Of a DNA stretch of 64,000 nucleotides, positions 11,441 through 23,039 are shown piece after piece. Origin of the DNA: Hysterangium stoloniferum. Lineage: Eukaryota > Basidiomycota > Agaricomycetes > Hysterangiales > Hysterangiaceae. Numbering within the stretch: position 1 is the first letter of the stretch; the number at the start of each line of letters is the position of its first letter. The translations under genes and the position numbers were made by a program. Under the pieces are notes generated by a model. The model was not told the origin of the DNA. It made no database searches and saw only the letters and a program-made list of their open reading frames with translations. Where the stretch lies: positions 62,001 to 126,000 of the forward strand of contig WHVD01000206.1 in the NCBI GenBank assembly GCA_015178975.1, read 5' to 3'.

Positions 11441-11445
11441 CTGAG

Positions 11446-11809
11446 TGTGGTTACTGGATAGGAAAGGTCTGGTCACATAGCAATCTGTGCATACATGATT
11501 GACCCCAACAGCTCATGATATGACTTGTTCAAGATAAAAACACAGTCCTCAACTGTCTGTGGGGCCTGTTCCTGTGTCAATGTGATGCCTGGTGGTAACA
11601 GCATTGCATGATGGTTTGACTCTACCATTCTGAAATGTTCAAGGATGTGTTCAAGGTATGCATGCTGTGATATCCTTATTGTTCTGTGCTCTCTATCTCT
11701 ATCAATTCATATCCCCAGAATGAGGTTTGTAACCCCCAGATCCTTTGTCTCATAAGTCCACCCTAGTTCCTCCTTTGCTTGTTTGGCTTCTTCAGGGGAA
11801 GAGGATGTC
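11446..11809 (-). pseudogene. copia-2 reverse transcriptase fragment
   Basis: The minus strand shows the C-terminal Copia RT context: ELGWTYETKDLGVTNLILG, then RTIRISQHAYLEHILEHF and LLGSIMYAQIA. Lies between the family C and family A LTR insertions. Fossil. Confidence 0.78.
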
Positions 11810-12546
11810 TGTTAAGAACAGAAAACTGACTGATGTTGGTAGACTGACAGGGGCCAAACAGAAGAACTTGGCTTCAGCTTATATGCTGCACCCTCGCAAG
11901 TTACCATCAGATGTCCTTAAATTTCAGGCAGGTGGGAAACTAATCCTGTCAAATAATCCTCTTGGTAAGTTACTGATCGGAAGCCAAAGGATAGTTGGGA
12001 GTTGAAGGGTCAGAGACTGAGAGTGAGCAAGTGCAAGCAAAGGTGAGGAGCGTGATATTTAGAGTGGGACTATGAGAGAGGTATACAAGTGTTCTGAGTG
12101 AATATTCTGATTGCCTAGTAACTACATTACAGCGGGTTTATATATGAGTTATTGGTGTCTAGAAACTACTAACTAAGGGAAGAGTGGAAATACTGTTGAC
12201 AAATAAACTTGACTAGAAACTGGAAGGTTACAATAATATTGGAAGCCATGATTAGCCAAGAGCAGGATTACGAGAAAAGGGAATAGTCCAAGAGCTACAA
12301 GTATATACAGGCATATGTGAAACATAGAGTAGAATGGATCATCATAATAAAAGGGGACATATCAAAGCATAACCAGATGGTACGAGTATATTTTGACAGG
12401 GGTGTAAACGGGGTTTGATTGCCATGAAGGTATACATCAGTGTCAGTTTACTGACAGTTGCCGATACGATGACTTGGCCAGTAACTTGAAATGCAGGCAG
12501 ATGATAGTATCATCGGGGACCATCAGATTGCGACACAGTCGTAACA
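11810..12546 (-). repeat. Solo LTR, family A, inside copia-2
   Basis: Begins TGTTAAGAACAGAAAACTG and ends CAGTCGTAACA, 737 bp, flanked by the exact repeat ATGTC (11805-11809 and 12547-12551). Contains the shared block CTTCAGCTTATATGCTGC near 11875. It has lost more CpGs than the copies at 5396 and 48618. Confidence 0.92.
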
Positions 12547-13557
12547 ATGTCCCAGTTGTGTCATTGGTGTAAGTACTCATTATGGTTGTGTTTCCATTTG
12601 CATGTCTGGTCTGCCTTTGAGCGATAATATCCCAACTCACCTGTGTTGGCACAGGGATGTGCATTGAGCGGCATGGTATGGTTTCCATTGCAGTTAGTTC
12701 TGGGACAGATGGAGGTGTGTTAGTTGGAGGTACATGGCCATGTGCTGCTACTAAACCCCTGTGAGTTTCATCTAATTTCTCACTGATTGGTGTGTCAAGT
12801 GTAACATGGTCAGTGTTATTCATCTCCCCTCACTCAACACATCATTCAGTGTTTTGTCGCTGTGGGTTTCCTCGAAGATCACATCATGGGAATGAAAGCT
12901 AGGGTGGGTTTCTGGGTCATAAATTTGGTAGGCATCACATCCAAAGTATCCTATGTGAATGCCTTTGATTGAGCATGGATCCAGTTTACTGAACCCACCT
13001 CTGGCTTCAACTGGTATTTTGGTGTAGGCAATGCACCCAAGAGGTCACAGGTGAGAGATATCAGGTTTTCTACCATACCATAACTCAAAAGGTGTCATGT
13101 CAGGGTGTCTAGTGGTGGGGATGAAATCCATCACATATGCAATTGCTGCTGTGATCTCACACCATAACAATGGTGGGAGGTTATTCTTGTATAGGCAAAT
13201 GCATACTCTTTCAATGATGGTGTGGTGACACTGTTCGACAATGCCATTGGATGAAGAAGAGTGGGCAGTGGTGGACTCATGTACTATGCCTTGTTCACTA
13301 AGGTATGTGTTCCATGAGGAGTTGGAGAATTCAGTTCCTTCATCTGTATGTATAGTGCACATCTTCATTCCTGTCTGATGCTCAGTTAGCACTGTGTAAT
13401 GTTTCAAGGCAGACAAAGTTGCTTCGGCTTCTATAGTTGATAGGAAGAATACCTCATGGTGGTTTATACCCATCGACACAGGGCATCTTGTAGCTCCTAC
13501 TACCAATGGATTGCACTCAGGATGGCCCCCACAGATCAACATAAGTGGGCTCCCCAA
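12547..13557 (-). pseudogene. copia-2 integrase region
   Basis: Minus-strand integrase core: IHTDEGTEFSNSSWNTYLSE and a HSSSSNGIVEQCHHTIIERV block, ending in MTPFELWYGRKPDISHL, the usual Copia integrase C-terminal context. The stretch 12.55-12.82 kb is a low-homology linker. Fossil. Confidence 0.82.
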
Positions 13558-13723
13558 TCACTGTCTCCTGTTTGTCATTAATGTAAAATGGGTGATGGTT
13601 GTGTTTCCCCATGATGCAACCTTCACATGTTCCCAGTCAAGTGGCTAGGGTGGTAATTTGCATCCCATGGATGAGATCACATGTGGATGCATTGAACAGT
13701 GTCATAGCTATGTGGCCAAAGCA

Positions 13724-14738
13724 TCAGTGCCAGGTGTTGATGTCAGTAGGCTGGTTATGGGATTTGGCAGCAAGGGCACTCGTGTTTGTGCCAGCCACAG
13801 TTGTTGGGTGCATGGTCATGTGATGGAGAAAGGTGGTATTTGGGAGAGGGCCAGTTGGTGGGAAAATATCAATCCTGTACATTGATCCTTCTCCCTTGCC
13901 ATGCATAAATGGCTGACTGGCTGGGTTGTTAAAGGTGACTCCTCCTCCTCCAAAAAGAGCATAGCATCTGTTATTGTCGAGCCTCCCAATGGACACAAGG
14001 CTGTACAATAGTGTTGGGCAGTGGAGTACATCTCTGAAGGTGAGGTTGATGATGTGTCCGTTGTATATACAGTGTTTGTTGACCACCCCTTTCCCAGTAT
14101 TGGGAAAGTACCACTGCTGTTTGCTGTTGTGAAGAGTGGTATAAGTTCTGACTGTTCTATATACAAAGAAATGAGTAGAAAGGAAGAATATTGACCTATT
14201 TGGTGCAATATAAGAGAAAGTGAGAGAGAGAGCACGAGATGACGCAGTAGTCAAAGGGTGCGATGGATCGAGTGGAGGCCTCGACTGTTACAGTTCGAGG
14301 CCAGAAGTGTTAGATAGTTCAGATATTGCTACCTATGTAGTAGCTGACACGTTACCCTGATCACCACTCGTAGTAGACCTAGTTTATGTCTTACGAGTGG
14401 TGGTTCTTGGGTAAAAGTGTGTCTGAGTTTCATTTGGTGCCGAGTGCACCCACAAGTATACACAATGCGTCGAACTAATGAAATATGCAATATTCGAAGA
14501 ATATAAAAGATAGAAAAATATGAATAGAATGTGTAAAATATAAATAAAATAAAAGGAGTGTTTTACCACAATGAAACTGTGGTAAAAGCATACTCCTCAC
14601 AGCTGTGGACCCATCCTTCCCCATGTATGGGTCATATGATATGAAATCATTTATATTTGCAAAGAAGTGGTCACTTGCTGCTGAGTCTGCATAAGTGATG
14701 ATTGTCAATGTTGGTGGATCCACCTGTGTCATAAGCAC
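13724..14738 (-). pseudogene. copia-2 protease / GAG-pre-integrase region
   Basis: The minus strand shows a retropepsin-like start (TYADSAASDHFFANINDF, with an altered DSG-type motif) and a GAG-pre-integrase block with FRDVLHCPTLLYSLVSIGRL. A CpG-containing AT-rich stretch (14.2-14.5 kb) between them shows no known domain. Fossil. Confidence 0.72.
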
Positions 14739-15655
14739 ATAGAATTCCCTGGACCTGGGGGGTGAAGGGGGTAGAGGGCACTACTGCCATGTTCACCATT
14801 GGCTTTGGGGATGTGTTGCTCAGTGGTTTCTGTTGTTGTGAGCTTTGGTTTCCACTGGTTGCAACCCTTTCTTCCTCCACCAGTCTGGATACTGACCTTC
14901 CATCCCTCCTCCAAGTTTGAAGCATTTGTCAATGGTATGCCCCATACACTTTCACTTTGGGTTAATGCAGATGTCAGTGGATTGGTTGGGTCTGGTTGTT
15001 GTGAGGGCTTGTGATGATTGGGGGGTTTGTTTTCTGTGCCAGGTGAGCATTGTGTCGTATAAGGTAAGATTTGCAATCACTTCCTGCAATGTTTTCAGAG
15101 AGAATAATGTACCAATAACTAGGTCCCACTCCTTGGGCATCAAAGTGATCACAATTGTACAGAAAGTTGAGTCACTCATTTTTCCTCCCTGCACATTAAC
15201 CTTTGCTCATCCTTCCCTCAATCGTGCAAAGTGGGTTATGATATCCACACCATCTGTGTGCTTTACCACATGAAGTTCATTGTCAGCATTTAGAAGCCTA
15301 TATTGAATGACATGCTATGCACTTCTTTAAGTGTGGACCAGGCTTCATATGCAGTGTCTGTCAGTTGGATGCCATGGCCAATGGGGTTTTTAATGTTTAG
15401 GTCAATTACCACCTTTGCATATGCATTGTATTATTCCCACTCCTCAGGTGAGGGGTTCTTTGATCCCCAGTAGCTTGTCAGCGTGGGTACAGTATCAGGT
15501 GTAATGGGGAAAGGGTTCTTGATAGTTCCATCCAGGTATCTCTGGATGCCTTGTACACCTGTGGCAGACCAGATAGTGTTGTGCCAGGTGAACCAGTTAT
15601 GTCTGTCAAAATGGTCTTCCAATTGTAGCATGAACAGGGCCAGTTGAGTAGACAT
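14739..15655 (-). pseudogene. copia-2 gag region
   Basis: Minus-strand Copia gag: start MSTQLALFMLQLEDHFDRHN with WFTWHNTIWSATG near 15.6 kb, then ITLMPKEWDLVIGTL near 15.1 kb. No clear zinc knuckle. Fossil. Confidence 0.75.
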
Positions 15656-15903
15656 ATTTTGTTTCTTCAGTATATGTGAGGCAGTTTTTTATGGTCAGTT
15701 GGGATTGGGTAGGGTTTTCAGGTTAGGATTCAGTCAGTTCTTGTTAATCAATTTCTGGTATGGTGGTAGTGTTTAGCAGCTTATACAGGGCCCTTAACCT
15801 GTAATGAAATACACTCAGTCAATACGAAGGTATACTTCAACTATATTTGTTAAATATAGTTACCCATAATGAAATATGCTATGGTACATTTAGTAAGCTA
15901 AGG

Positions 15904-16221
15904 AGGATATCTGAAAACTATTAAGTATACCAAATTCTAATATACTCTAAATGTCATTTAAACATCTGGGATGTGATTCAAACATAATTTGGTTTTTAAA
16001 ACTTTCAAAAAGTTTTAAACTCTCTCATACATTACAAACTAAAGAATCTTTCCAGACACAAGTAGACAATAAAAAAAATTAATAGTTTGAAACACTAATA
16101 CTTTAAAAAAATAGATACCTTTAGATAGTCTATTCCATACATATGTATATCATTGGCACCTCTAAATACATATGTATTACTTCAGAATGGATCTGTCAAT
16201 CAGAACAGATTTCTATTGATT
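15904..16221. other. AT-rich gap
   Basis: Very AT-rich, with A and T runs; no gene or repeat end recognised. Ends with TGATT (16217-16221), the left target duplication of gypsy-1. Confidence 0.6.
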
Positions 16222-16805
16222 TGTTACGACCCGTTCCCGGATGTTTCAATATCCGACTTCCGGTCTCCCATTCCCGACTTCCGATCTCCCACTTTCAATA
16301 TCCGATATCCGACTACGGAACATCATAGTTACCGTATCATCCGCGTTCTTCGTTTGTTCCGCATTTGGTAATTTGTCCGTTGACAAGTATTCACTCATTT
16401 GTTGTTGTATTCCCATCTCGGAATATTGTCTTCCTAATATGTCTTATTGTATTTCCGTTTTAAGAACACTTCCATTTCCGTCTTATTATGGTCTCAGTTT
16501 GTAGTACAATAACGAGTAGACTTATATTAGTTTCCGCGAATTTGTACTTTACTTTAGATCTGATATCGACTTAGTTTCTTATTCCTCCTCCCATCTTTCT
16601 GTACGCTCGATATTCGGAACTCTTCGGAACTCTGAATATCCATATCTTCTGTCGTTAGTTCACTTCCAAAATTAAGGACACTGAGCGTTTGCGTAGAGGC
16701 GCAGCACATAAGCTGAAGCCGACGTCCTGACCCTATCCACGAGTTTCCGACTTCCCGGTGACTTCCCGATAGTTCCGGAATAAGTTCCCGACACGGCACT
16801 TAACA
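16222..16805 (+). repeat. gypsy-1 left LTR (family B)
   Basis: TGTTACGACCCG to GCACTTAACA, 584 bp, preceded by TSD TGATT. Contains GCAGCACATAAGCTGAAGCC near 16700, the block shared by all the Gypsy-type LTRs in the window. Confidence 0.96.
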
Positions 16806-16839
16806 GTATATCAGATCTCAACTCTGCGACTCGCTCATC

Positions 16840-18063
16840 ATGGGTCCCAAACGCAAAGCTGCCGAAGGACCATCCCAACTTCAATCCCCGTTGCAACTTT
16901 ACACCACCCAACTCGAAACCCCAATTCAGCCGACAACATCAGCTTCTGTCGAAGAAGTTACCGAGGAGGTTACCGGGGTAACGAAGGACACCAATGTTCC
17001 CCACACTACCGACAACGAAGCAGAAGATCAACCGGATACATCGACAAAACCCTCCGATGATCAAACTGGAATGTTGCTTTTTAACTCCATTTCCAAATTC
17101 GCTGATTACTTGAAATCCGCTGAGGATAGTAAAGAATCATCCCGCACCGGAGTCAAAGAACCCGAACCATTTACCGGCAAGGATCCGAAAAAATTGAAGA
17201 ATTTCCTTCTTCAATGCCGTTTCAGTTTCCGTGATCGACCCAATGCTTTTAAATCCGACAGTCGAAAAGTCAATTTTGCGCTCTCATATCTCAAGGATAC
17301 CGCTCAGGATTGGTTCGAACCCGGACTATCCGGAATATCTGACGAGACACCCGTATGGCTCGACGACTGGGATGCTTTCGTGGAAGAACTGGAAACTAAT
17401 TTCGGACCTTACGATCAATCCGGCAAAGCAGAAAACGAACTAATGACGCTCAAGATGAAGGACAATCAACGAGTTTCCGATTATCTCGTCAAGTTCAATA
17501 CCCTCGCCGCACGATGTGGATGGGACGATTCCGCCCTCAGGCACCATTTCTATATGGGACTTCCGTCACGCCTTAAAGACGAAATCTGCAAAGATGGGAA
17601 GCCAAAAACTCTCCAACTCATGCGGATGAAAGCTCAAACATCCGATGCCCGTTATTGGGAATGAAAAGCCGAGGTTTCTCGAGAGAACCCGACGGAACGT
17701 TCTCAGAACAACAAGGCGTCGACTAGCAAGTCTTCCGGCAACAACTCAGGCAATAATACCGGCTCTGGCACTAATACTGGCAAATCAAATTCCGACCGGA
17801 AGAAAGACAAGAAATCCAACAAGGAAAAACAGTCAACTTCCGACAAACCCGACATTTCCCATTTTTTGGGTACCGACGGTAAACTCACCCCGAAGGAGAA
17901 ACAACGACGTATGGACAACGACCTCTGCCTTTTCTGCGGGAAAGGCGGACACAAGGTTTCCGACTGTACCGTTAAATCTAGCTCTTCCAAGGCTCGCGCG
18001 GCAACTTCCACTACGACTACAACGTCTAAGGATAAACCCGCCACGGAGTCGAAAAAAGAGTAA
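16840..18063 (+). CDS. gypsy-1 gag region
   Basis: Starts MGPKRKAAEGPSQ 35 bp after the LTR. A retrotransposon gag (capsid) domain follows: EPEPFTGKDPKKLKNFLLQC, then DWFEPGLSG, WDAFVEELETNFGPYD and KDNQRVSDYLVKFNTLAARC. A serine/asparagine-rich linker leads to a zinc knuckle CLFCGKGGHKVSDC near 17.94 kb (C-x2-C-x4-H-x4-C). Gag forms the particle that packages element RNA. Gypsy-2 and gypsy-3 remnants carry clear homologues. Confidence 0.85.
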
Positions 18064-18203
18064 GCAACCCTCCGGAATCTGCACGGACAGAGGGTTGCGT
18101 TGACTCTCTCCGTGTCTCCGAGGTTGTCCGTCTCAACGCGTCCGCTCTCTCTAATCCCGATTCATTATTTGTAAAACTCGTCTCTGACTTTCTTGGAAAT
18201 TTA

Positions 18204-21200
18204 GTGTTCCGAGCTCTAATAGATTCCGGCTCCACACACTGTTTTGTAGATACCACCTTTGCCACGAAACATAATCTGAAACTCCATTCTGTTCCCGCAA
18301 TTTCCTTGCGTTTGTTTGACGGCACTAGCAATACGGCAATTACTCAAGCCTGCGACATGTCTATCCGGTTCCCTTGTGGAACATCCCAGACGGTTACATT
18401 TTTCGTAACACAGTTGGACTCTAGCTGTTCGGCAGTTCTTGGATACAACTGGCTCACCCGATATAATCCGTTGATTGACTGGGTATTGGGCAGTATTACT
18501 TTCCGGACTCCCGACACTTCTGTTCCTCCTGCAGCGTCTATTCCGGCCAACGCCTTTTCGGCATCAACGGCATCTCCGGCTTCTATCGAAACTTCCGAGC
18601 CCCCAAAAATCTCTCTCATCAACGCTTCGGCATTTGTTAGGGCGAGTAAACTGGATGGTTCGCAATGTTTTTCGATCAGCTTAAAAGTTGATGAAGCATC
18701 TGGACGTTTTGCAACTCCAGAATTATCCGAGCTAAAAGCCGATCTGGAAGGAGTTCCCGAAAAATACCATGATTTCGCGGACATTTTCAGTAAGCAAAAA
18801 GCTGACAGGCTTGCACCACATAGGCCCTACGACTTAAAAATTGATATTGAGCCCGGTTCAAACCCTCCGTTAGGACCTATTTACCCATTATCCCAATCGG
18901 AACTTTCGTCTATTCGGGAGTTCCTGGATGAACATTTGTCAATAGGTTTTATCCGTCCCTCAAAGTCTCCGTATGGAGCACCCGTCCTTTTCGTCCGTAA
19001 AAAGGATGGCTCCCTTCGACTCTGTGTCGATTTCAGAGGATTAAATTCCATCACACGGAAAGATAAGTATCCACTCCCACTCGTTACCGACTTACTCGAC
19101 GCCCCACGGAAAGCTCGAATTTACACCAAAATAGACCTCAAACACGCCTATCATTTGGTTCGAATTGCCGAGGGTGACGAATGGAAAACTGCTTTTCGGA
19201 CTCGCTATGGATCCTTTGAATGGTTGGTTATGCCATTCGGCCTTACCAATGCCCCTTCCGCTTTTCAACGTTTTGTTAATGATATATTTTCCGACATGCT
19301 TGACGTATGTGTTATAGTCTATTTGGACGACATTTTGGTATTTTCCAAGGATCCCGCTCTTCACGATGAACAGGTCTGTGAAGTCTTCCGAAGACTCCGT
19401 AAAAACGGTCTTTTCGCCAACGGTAAAAAATGTTATTTCGACATGGATTCTATTGAATACTTAGGTTTCATCATCGGCCCTGATGGTCTCCGTATGGATG
19501 AAACCAAGGTTCAAGTTGTCCGTGACTGGCCCGAACCACGGAAGGTCAAGGACATTCAATCATTTTTAGGTTTCGCCAACTTTTACCGTCGTTTTATTCG
19601 GAACTACTCGGATATTACAGTACCGCTCACTCGTCTTACCCGTAAAACTCAACCATGGGTTTTTGACGATAAATGCCGCTCCGCTTTCCAGACTTTAAAA
19701 AATGCTTTCACTTCTGCCCCGATCCTTTCCCATTGGAAACCTGATTTTCCGATTATTGTGGAAACCGATGCTTCCGATTATGCAATTGCCGCGATTCTTT
19801 CCATTCAAGAGTCCGACGGTGAAATTCATCCGGTCGCATTTCTTTCTCGGACACTTTCAGTATCCGAACTCAATTACGACGTTCATGATAAGGAACTTTT
19901 GGCAATTTTTGAAGCTTTCAAACATTGGCGCCATTATCTCGAAGGTTCCGCAACTCCCGTTGACGTCGTTACCGATCACAAAAATCTCGAATATTTTTCT
20001 ACCACTAAACTTTTAACCCGCCGGCAGGCCCGTTGGTCTGAATTTCTTTCCGCTTTCAACATGATTATCCGTTTCCGACCCGGACGTCTTGGTGGAAAAC
20101 CAGATGCCATGACTCGACGATGGGACGTCTATCCTAAAGAGGGGGAAAGTAACTACGCTGTTGTTAATCCACATAACCTGAAACCGGTTTTTACAACGCA
20201 ACAACTTTCCGCATCTATCCGAGCAACTTCCCTTTACTATCCAATTATGCGTAGCGTCATGATTATGGACATTGAACAATTACATCAAGATATCCTTTCC
20301 GCACTCACTTCCGACCCGGCCCTCAAGCCACATTTAGACATTCCCGATAATCCCAACCAACCCCGATGGTCACAAGACTCTCAAGGTTTTATCCGTCTCG
20401 ATGGACGTATCTACGTTCCAGATTCCGACAATCTTCGACTCCGCGTACTTCAGTATAAACACGATCATCCAATCTCCGGACATTACGGCATCAACAATAC
20501 TCTTGGTTTAATCCGTAGAGAATATACTTGGCCCAACCTCCGAGATTTCGTAACTCAGTTCTGTAAGTCATGCACCACCTGCTTACGCTCCAAAACCCAA
20601 AGGCATAAGCCGTACGGCCTTCTCAAGCAACTCCCGATACCAGAAAAACCCTGGAATTCAATTTCCATGGATTTTATCGAACAACTCCCGACTTCCGAAG
20701 GCTTTACATCCATTCTAGTCGTTGTGGACCGATTCTCGAAACAAGGCATTTTCATACCCACTCATGATACAATCACGTCCTTACAATTAGCGGAACTTTT
20801 CATTATTCACGTATTTTCCAAACACGGAGTTCCATCTCACGTAACTTCCGATCGAGGCTCCAAGTTCGTCTCCCATTTCTTCCAGGCCCTCGGAAAAGCC
20901 CTCGACATGAAACTACACTTCACCTCGGGATATCACCCGGAAGGTGATGGACAAACGGAACGCATTAATCAAACACTGGAACAATATCTCCGCATCTATT
21001 GTAATTATCAACAGGACAACTGGAAATCCCTTCTTCCGATCGCGGAATTCGCCTACAATAACTCTCCGAATGCAACCACCGGCATATCTCCCTTCTTCGC
21101 CAATAAAGGCTATAATCCGAATCTCACAGTACATTCCGAACGAGATTTGGCTTCTGTCCATGCTCAAGAATTTATTACCGACCTCGACGAATTACATCAA

Positions 21201-21749
21201 GAACTTCAGAAAGCTATTTCTTCCGCACAGGAACATTATCAATGTTCCGCGGACAAAAACAGGATCCTGCCTCCTAATTTTAAAGTTGGTGATCAGGTTT
21301 TTGTAAAAGCTCAATTCTTCCGTACTACCCGACCTTCTAAAAAACTCGCTGAGAAATTCTTAGGACCTTTTGAAATTATAGCACAAGCCGGTTCACTTTC
21401 ATGGACTCTCCGTCTTCCCGACAGTATGCGAGCAGTCCACCCCGTTTTCCACATTTCCATGTTAGAACCTTGTGTTCCTAACTCATTCCCGGAACGTATT
21501 CAACCTCCGTCCCCTCCGGTCATCATTGATGGAGAACCTGAATTCGAAGTTTCCGAAATATTGGATTCTAAAATCGACAATCGCCGACGTACTTGTAAAT
21601 TGCTCTATTTAGTTAAATGGGCAGGTTATGAAGGTACCGACGAGGAAACTTCATGGATATTGGCCACGGAACTTGGACATGCTATGGAAATTGTTACTGA
21701 CTTCCACACGGCTTATCCAGGCAAACCCGGACCTTTATCATCACTCTAA
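18204..21749 (+). CDS. gypsy-1 pol: protease, RT, RNase H, integrase, chromodomain
   Basis: 1181 codons. Retropepsin motif LIDSGSTHCF at residues 5-14; reverse transcriptase with YLDD near residue 373; RNase H with VETDASDY near 517; integrase zinc finger HDHPISGHYG (near 752) with CKSCTTC (near 788); DDE core with SMDFIEQLP (near 822), TSDRGSKFV (near 882) and GQTERINQ (near 917), close to the D-x35-E spacing; C-terminal chromodomain from about 1112 to 1172 (FEVSEILDSK, LYLVKWAGY, TSWILATEL). Chromodomains of this clade direct integration to modified chromatin. The start is the first ATG of the frame; the natural pol product is probably made as a fusion or separate frame from gag. Confidence 0.95.
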   Translation: MFRALIDSGSTHCFVDTTFATKHNLKLHSVPAISLRLFDGTSNTAITQACDMSIRFPCGTSQTVTFFVTQLDSSCSAVLGYNWLTRYNPLIDWVLGSITFRTPDTSVPPAASIPANAFSASTASPASIETSEPPKISLINASAFVRASKLDGSQCFSISLKVDEASGRFATPELSELKADLEGVPEKYHDFADIFSKQKADRLAPHRPYDLKIDIEPGSNPPLGPIYPLSQSELSSIREFLDEHLSIGFIRPSKSPYGAPVLFVRKKDGSLRLCVDFRGLNSITRKDKYPLPLVTDLLDAPRKARIYTKIDLKHAYHLVRIAEGDEWKTAFRTRYGSFEWLVMPFGLTNAPSAFQRFVNDIFSDMLDVCVIVYLDDILVFSKDPALHDEQVCEVFRRLRKNGLFANGKKCYFDMDSIEYLGFIIGPDGLRMDETKVQVVRDWPEPRKVKDIQSFLGFANFYRRFIRNYSDITVPLTRLTRKTQPWVFDDKCRSAFQTLKNAFTSAPILSHWKPDFPIIVETDASDYAIAAILSIQESDGEIHPVAFLSRTLSVSELNYDVHDKELLAIFEAFKHWRHYLEGSATPVDVVTDHKNLEYFSTTKLLTRRQARWSEFLSAFNMIIRFRPGRLGGKPDAMTRRWDVYPKEGESNYAVVNPHNLKPVFTTQQLSASIRATSLYYPIMRSVMIMDIEQLHQDILSALTSDPALKPHLDIPDNPNQPRWSQDSQGFIRLDGRIYVPDSDNLRLRVLQYKHDHPISGHYGINNTLGLIRREYTWPNLRDFVTQFCKSCTTCLRSKTQRHKPYGLLKQLPIPEKPWNSISMDFIEQLPTSEGFTSILVVVDRFSKQGIFIPTHDTITSLQLAELFIIHVFSKHGVPSHVTSDRGSKFVSHFFQALGKALDMKLHFTSGYHPEGDGQTERINQTLEQYLRIYCNYQQDNWKSLLPIAEFAYNNSPNATTGISPFFANKGYNPNLTVHSERDLASVHAQEFITDLDELHQELQKAISSAQEHYQCSADKNRILPPNFKVGDQVFVKAQFFRTTRPSKKLAEKFLGPFEIIAQAGSLSWTLRLPDSMRAVHPVFHISMLEPCVPNSFPERIQPPSPPVIIDGEPEFEVSEILDSKIDNRRRTCKLLYLVKWAGYEGTDEETSWILATELGHAMEIVTDFHTAYPGKPGPLSSL

Positions 21750-21836
21750 TCCTTGTTCTTTTCTGTTCAGTTTCCGACACTTCCGTTTTCACACTCGTTT
21801 TAGGTTTTGCAAGTCAAAAAAAAAATATTATTAAAT

Positions 21837-22466
21837 CTATCTCAAAGTCTCTGACACCCCAAATCCACCTTCCGTCCCAACCTCCGGCTCTTCAGCAATT
21901 TCCGCACTTTCCACCATATCCTGTACCTCTTCATCTTCACTCTCTGATTCTTCCGGCTCTTTTCCCGACCCCCATCTCCGCTCCACACACTCCGCCAATG
22001 GATCGTTCGGCTGGTTTTTCGCCTTATCGGCAAATCGTTCGGATACCGCGATTACACCGATACTAACCATCATCTTCTCCAGGAAATCATTTTGCCTCCG
22101 GAAATTCCGGACCAATGAACGGAAACCTTTCTCCTGGATATCATTATGGCGATCCATTGTATCCCGCATTTTCATGACTTCCGTCCCGATAAAAACCAAC
22201 GCGTCGACGGTGTCCTTGAGAAGCTCAATGCCTGTACTATCCGTTTTCGACGTCTCAGTTTCCGTAGCTTTGGCCGCTCCTGAACTTTCCGCGTCGTTAG
22301 TTTTCGGAGTCTTCTCACCTTTCGGAACCCTTTTTGAGGCAAGGGTGCACGGAAGTTTGAGAACCGCGCAGGGATAGCAAGTTCCGCCCCATTTTACCTT
22401 CTGTTTCCAACACGTCATGTTCCGTATGGAACATCGATAACACGGAGTTTCATGGACGATTTCCAT
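21837..22466 (-). CDS. Antisense ORF in gypsy-1 with Zn2Cys6-like cysteine motif
   Basis: 209 codons on the strand opposite gag-pol, ending 87 bp from the pol stop (convergent). Cysteines at residues 9, 12, 19, 30, 33 and 40 give C-x2-C-x6-C-x10-C-x2-C-x6-C, which fits the fungal Zn(II)2Cys6 binuclear cluster pattern. Basic residues lie within the motif. The rest includes an S/T/K-rich linker, a helical region with MRDTMDRHNDIQEKGF and an acidic tail. I recognise no other domain. It is not a shadow of pol, since it lies downstream of pol. A protein-binding or DNA-binding role is inference only. Whether it is expressed with the neighbouring antisense ORF at 22632-22991 is unknown. Confidence 0.6.
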   Translation of the reverse strand: MEIVHETPCYRCSIRNMTCWKQKVKWGGTCYPCAVLKLPCTLASKRVPKGEKTPKTNDAESSGAAKATETETSKTDSTGIELLKDTVDALVFIGTEVMKMRDTMDRHNDIQEKGFRSLVRNFRRQNDFLEKMMVSIGVIAVSERFADKAKNQPNDPLAECVERRWGSGKEPEESESEDEEVQDMVESAEIAEEPEVGTEGGFGVSETLR

Positions 22467-22631
22467 CCATTCCGGAGCTTTGACCTTTGGTTTCTGTTTC
22501 GAAAGTTAAACGACTACCGTTCCCGTTACAGATACACTCACTTTAGGACTCGAAGGCCCAGCTTCTCCCTCTACTTCCACCTCCATGGCTTTTCGCTGTA
22601 CGCAACAGTTATCGGTTGGAACCACGGAAAT

Positions 22632-22991
22632 CTATGGAATTGGACTCACCTTTCCTTCCCTTACCTCCTTATGTTTTTCCGCCGCCTCAGCTTCTTGCTG
22701 TTTCTTCACTTCTTCTTCCTTCAACCTCCGATCCTCCATCACTTTCCACAACCTCGCCAACTCTTTTTCCTTTTCCGCCTTCGCCCGCTCCAATTCCCGT
22801 TTTTCCGCCTCTTCCGCATCTTTCAACTCCTGCATCAACGCTCTTTCCTCCTCCTCCTGTTGTCGCTTCAACTCCTCCATTTTCTGGCGTTTTTGTTGAA
22901 GTTCTGCGACCTTCGACATCTTTTGAAGTACGGATATTTCGGTATCTGAGTCTTCCGGGGTAGTGATGAATAACGGCCGACGAATCGACAT
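22632..22991 (-). CDS. Antisense ORF in gypsy-1, long coiled coil
   Basis: 119 codons, antisense to gag-pol, upstream of the Zn2Cys6-like ORF on the same strand. After a 20-residue acidic start (MSIRRPLFITTPEDSDTEIS) almost the whole protein is a charged heptad-like helix of E, K, R, Q, L and A, strongly predicting a coiled coil. A TATA-like TATAAAAA lies 49-56 bp before the ATG on this strand. Function unknown; dimerisation through the coil is inference. Confidence 0.55.
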   Translation of the reverse strand: MSIRRPLFITTPEDSDTEISVLQKMSKVAELQQKRQKMEELKRQQEEEERALMQELKDAEEAEKRELERAKAEKEKELARLWKVMEDRRLKEEEVKKQQEAEAAEKHKEVREGKVSPIP

Positions 22992-23039
22992 ACAAGTTGT
23001 GGTTAAAGAAACAAAAACGTTAATTCAAATATTTGGAGG

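Larger units (their letters stand above)
8631..15903 (-). mobile_element. Ty1/Copia LTR retrotransposon, decayed and nested (copia-2)
   Basis: Minus-strand Copia parts appear in order from right to left: gag (14.5-15.7 kb), protease and pre-integrase (13.7-14.7 kb), integrase (13.0-13.6 kb), reverse transcriptase (11.45-11.8 kb) and RNase H (8.9-9.7 kb). The left LTR is 8631-8867; at the right only a partial, rearranged LTR is seen (about 15795-15903). Four later LTR-type insertions lie within it, each with its own 5-bp target duplication. It is old, CpG-poor and has several breaks. Confidence 0.85.

Noticed and set aside
22174-22963. Plus-strand phenylalanine/serine-rich ORFs
   Set aside because: Shadows of the coiled-coil and Zn2Cys6-like antisense ORFs; low-complexity composition explains their length.
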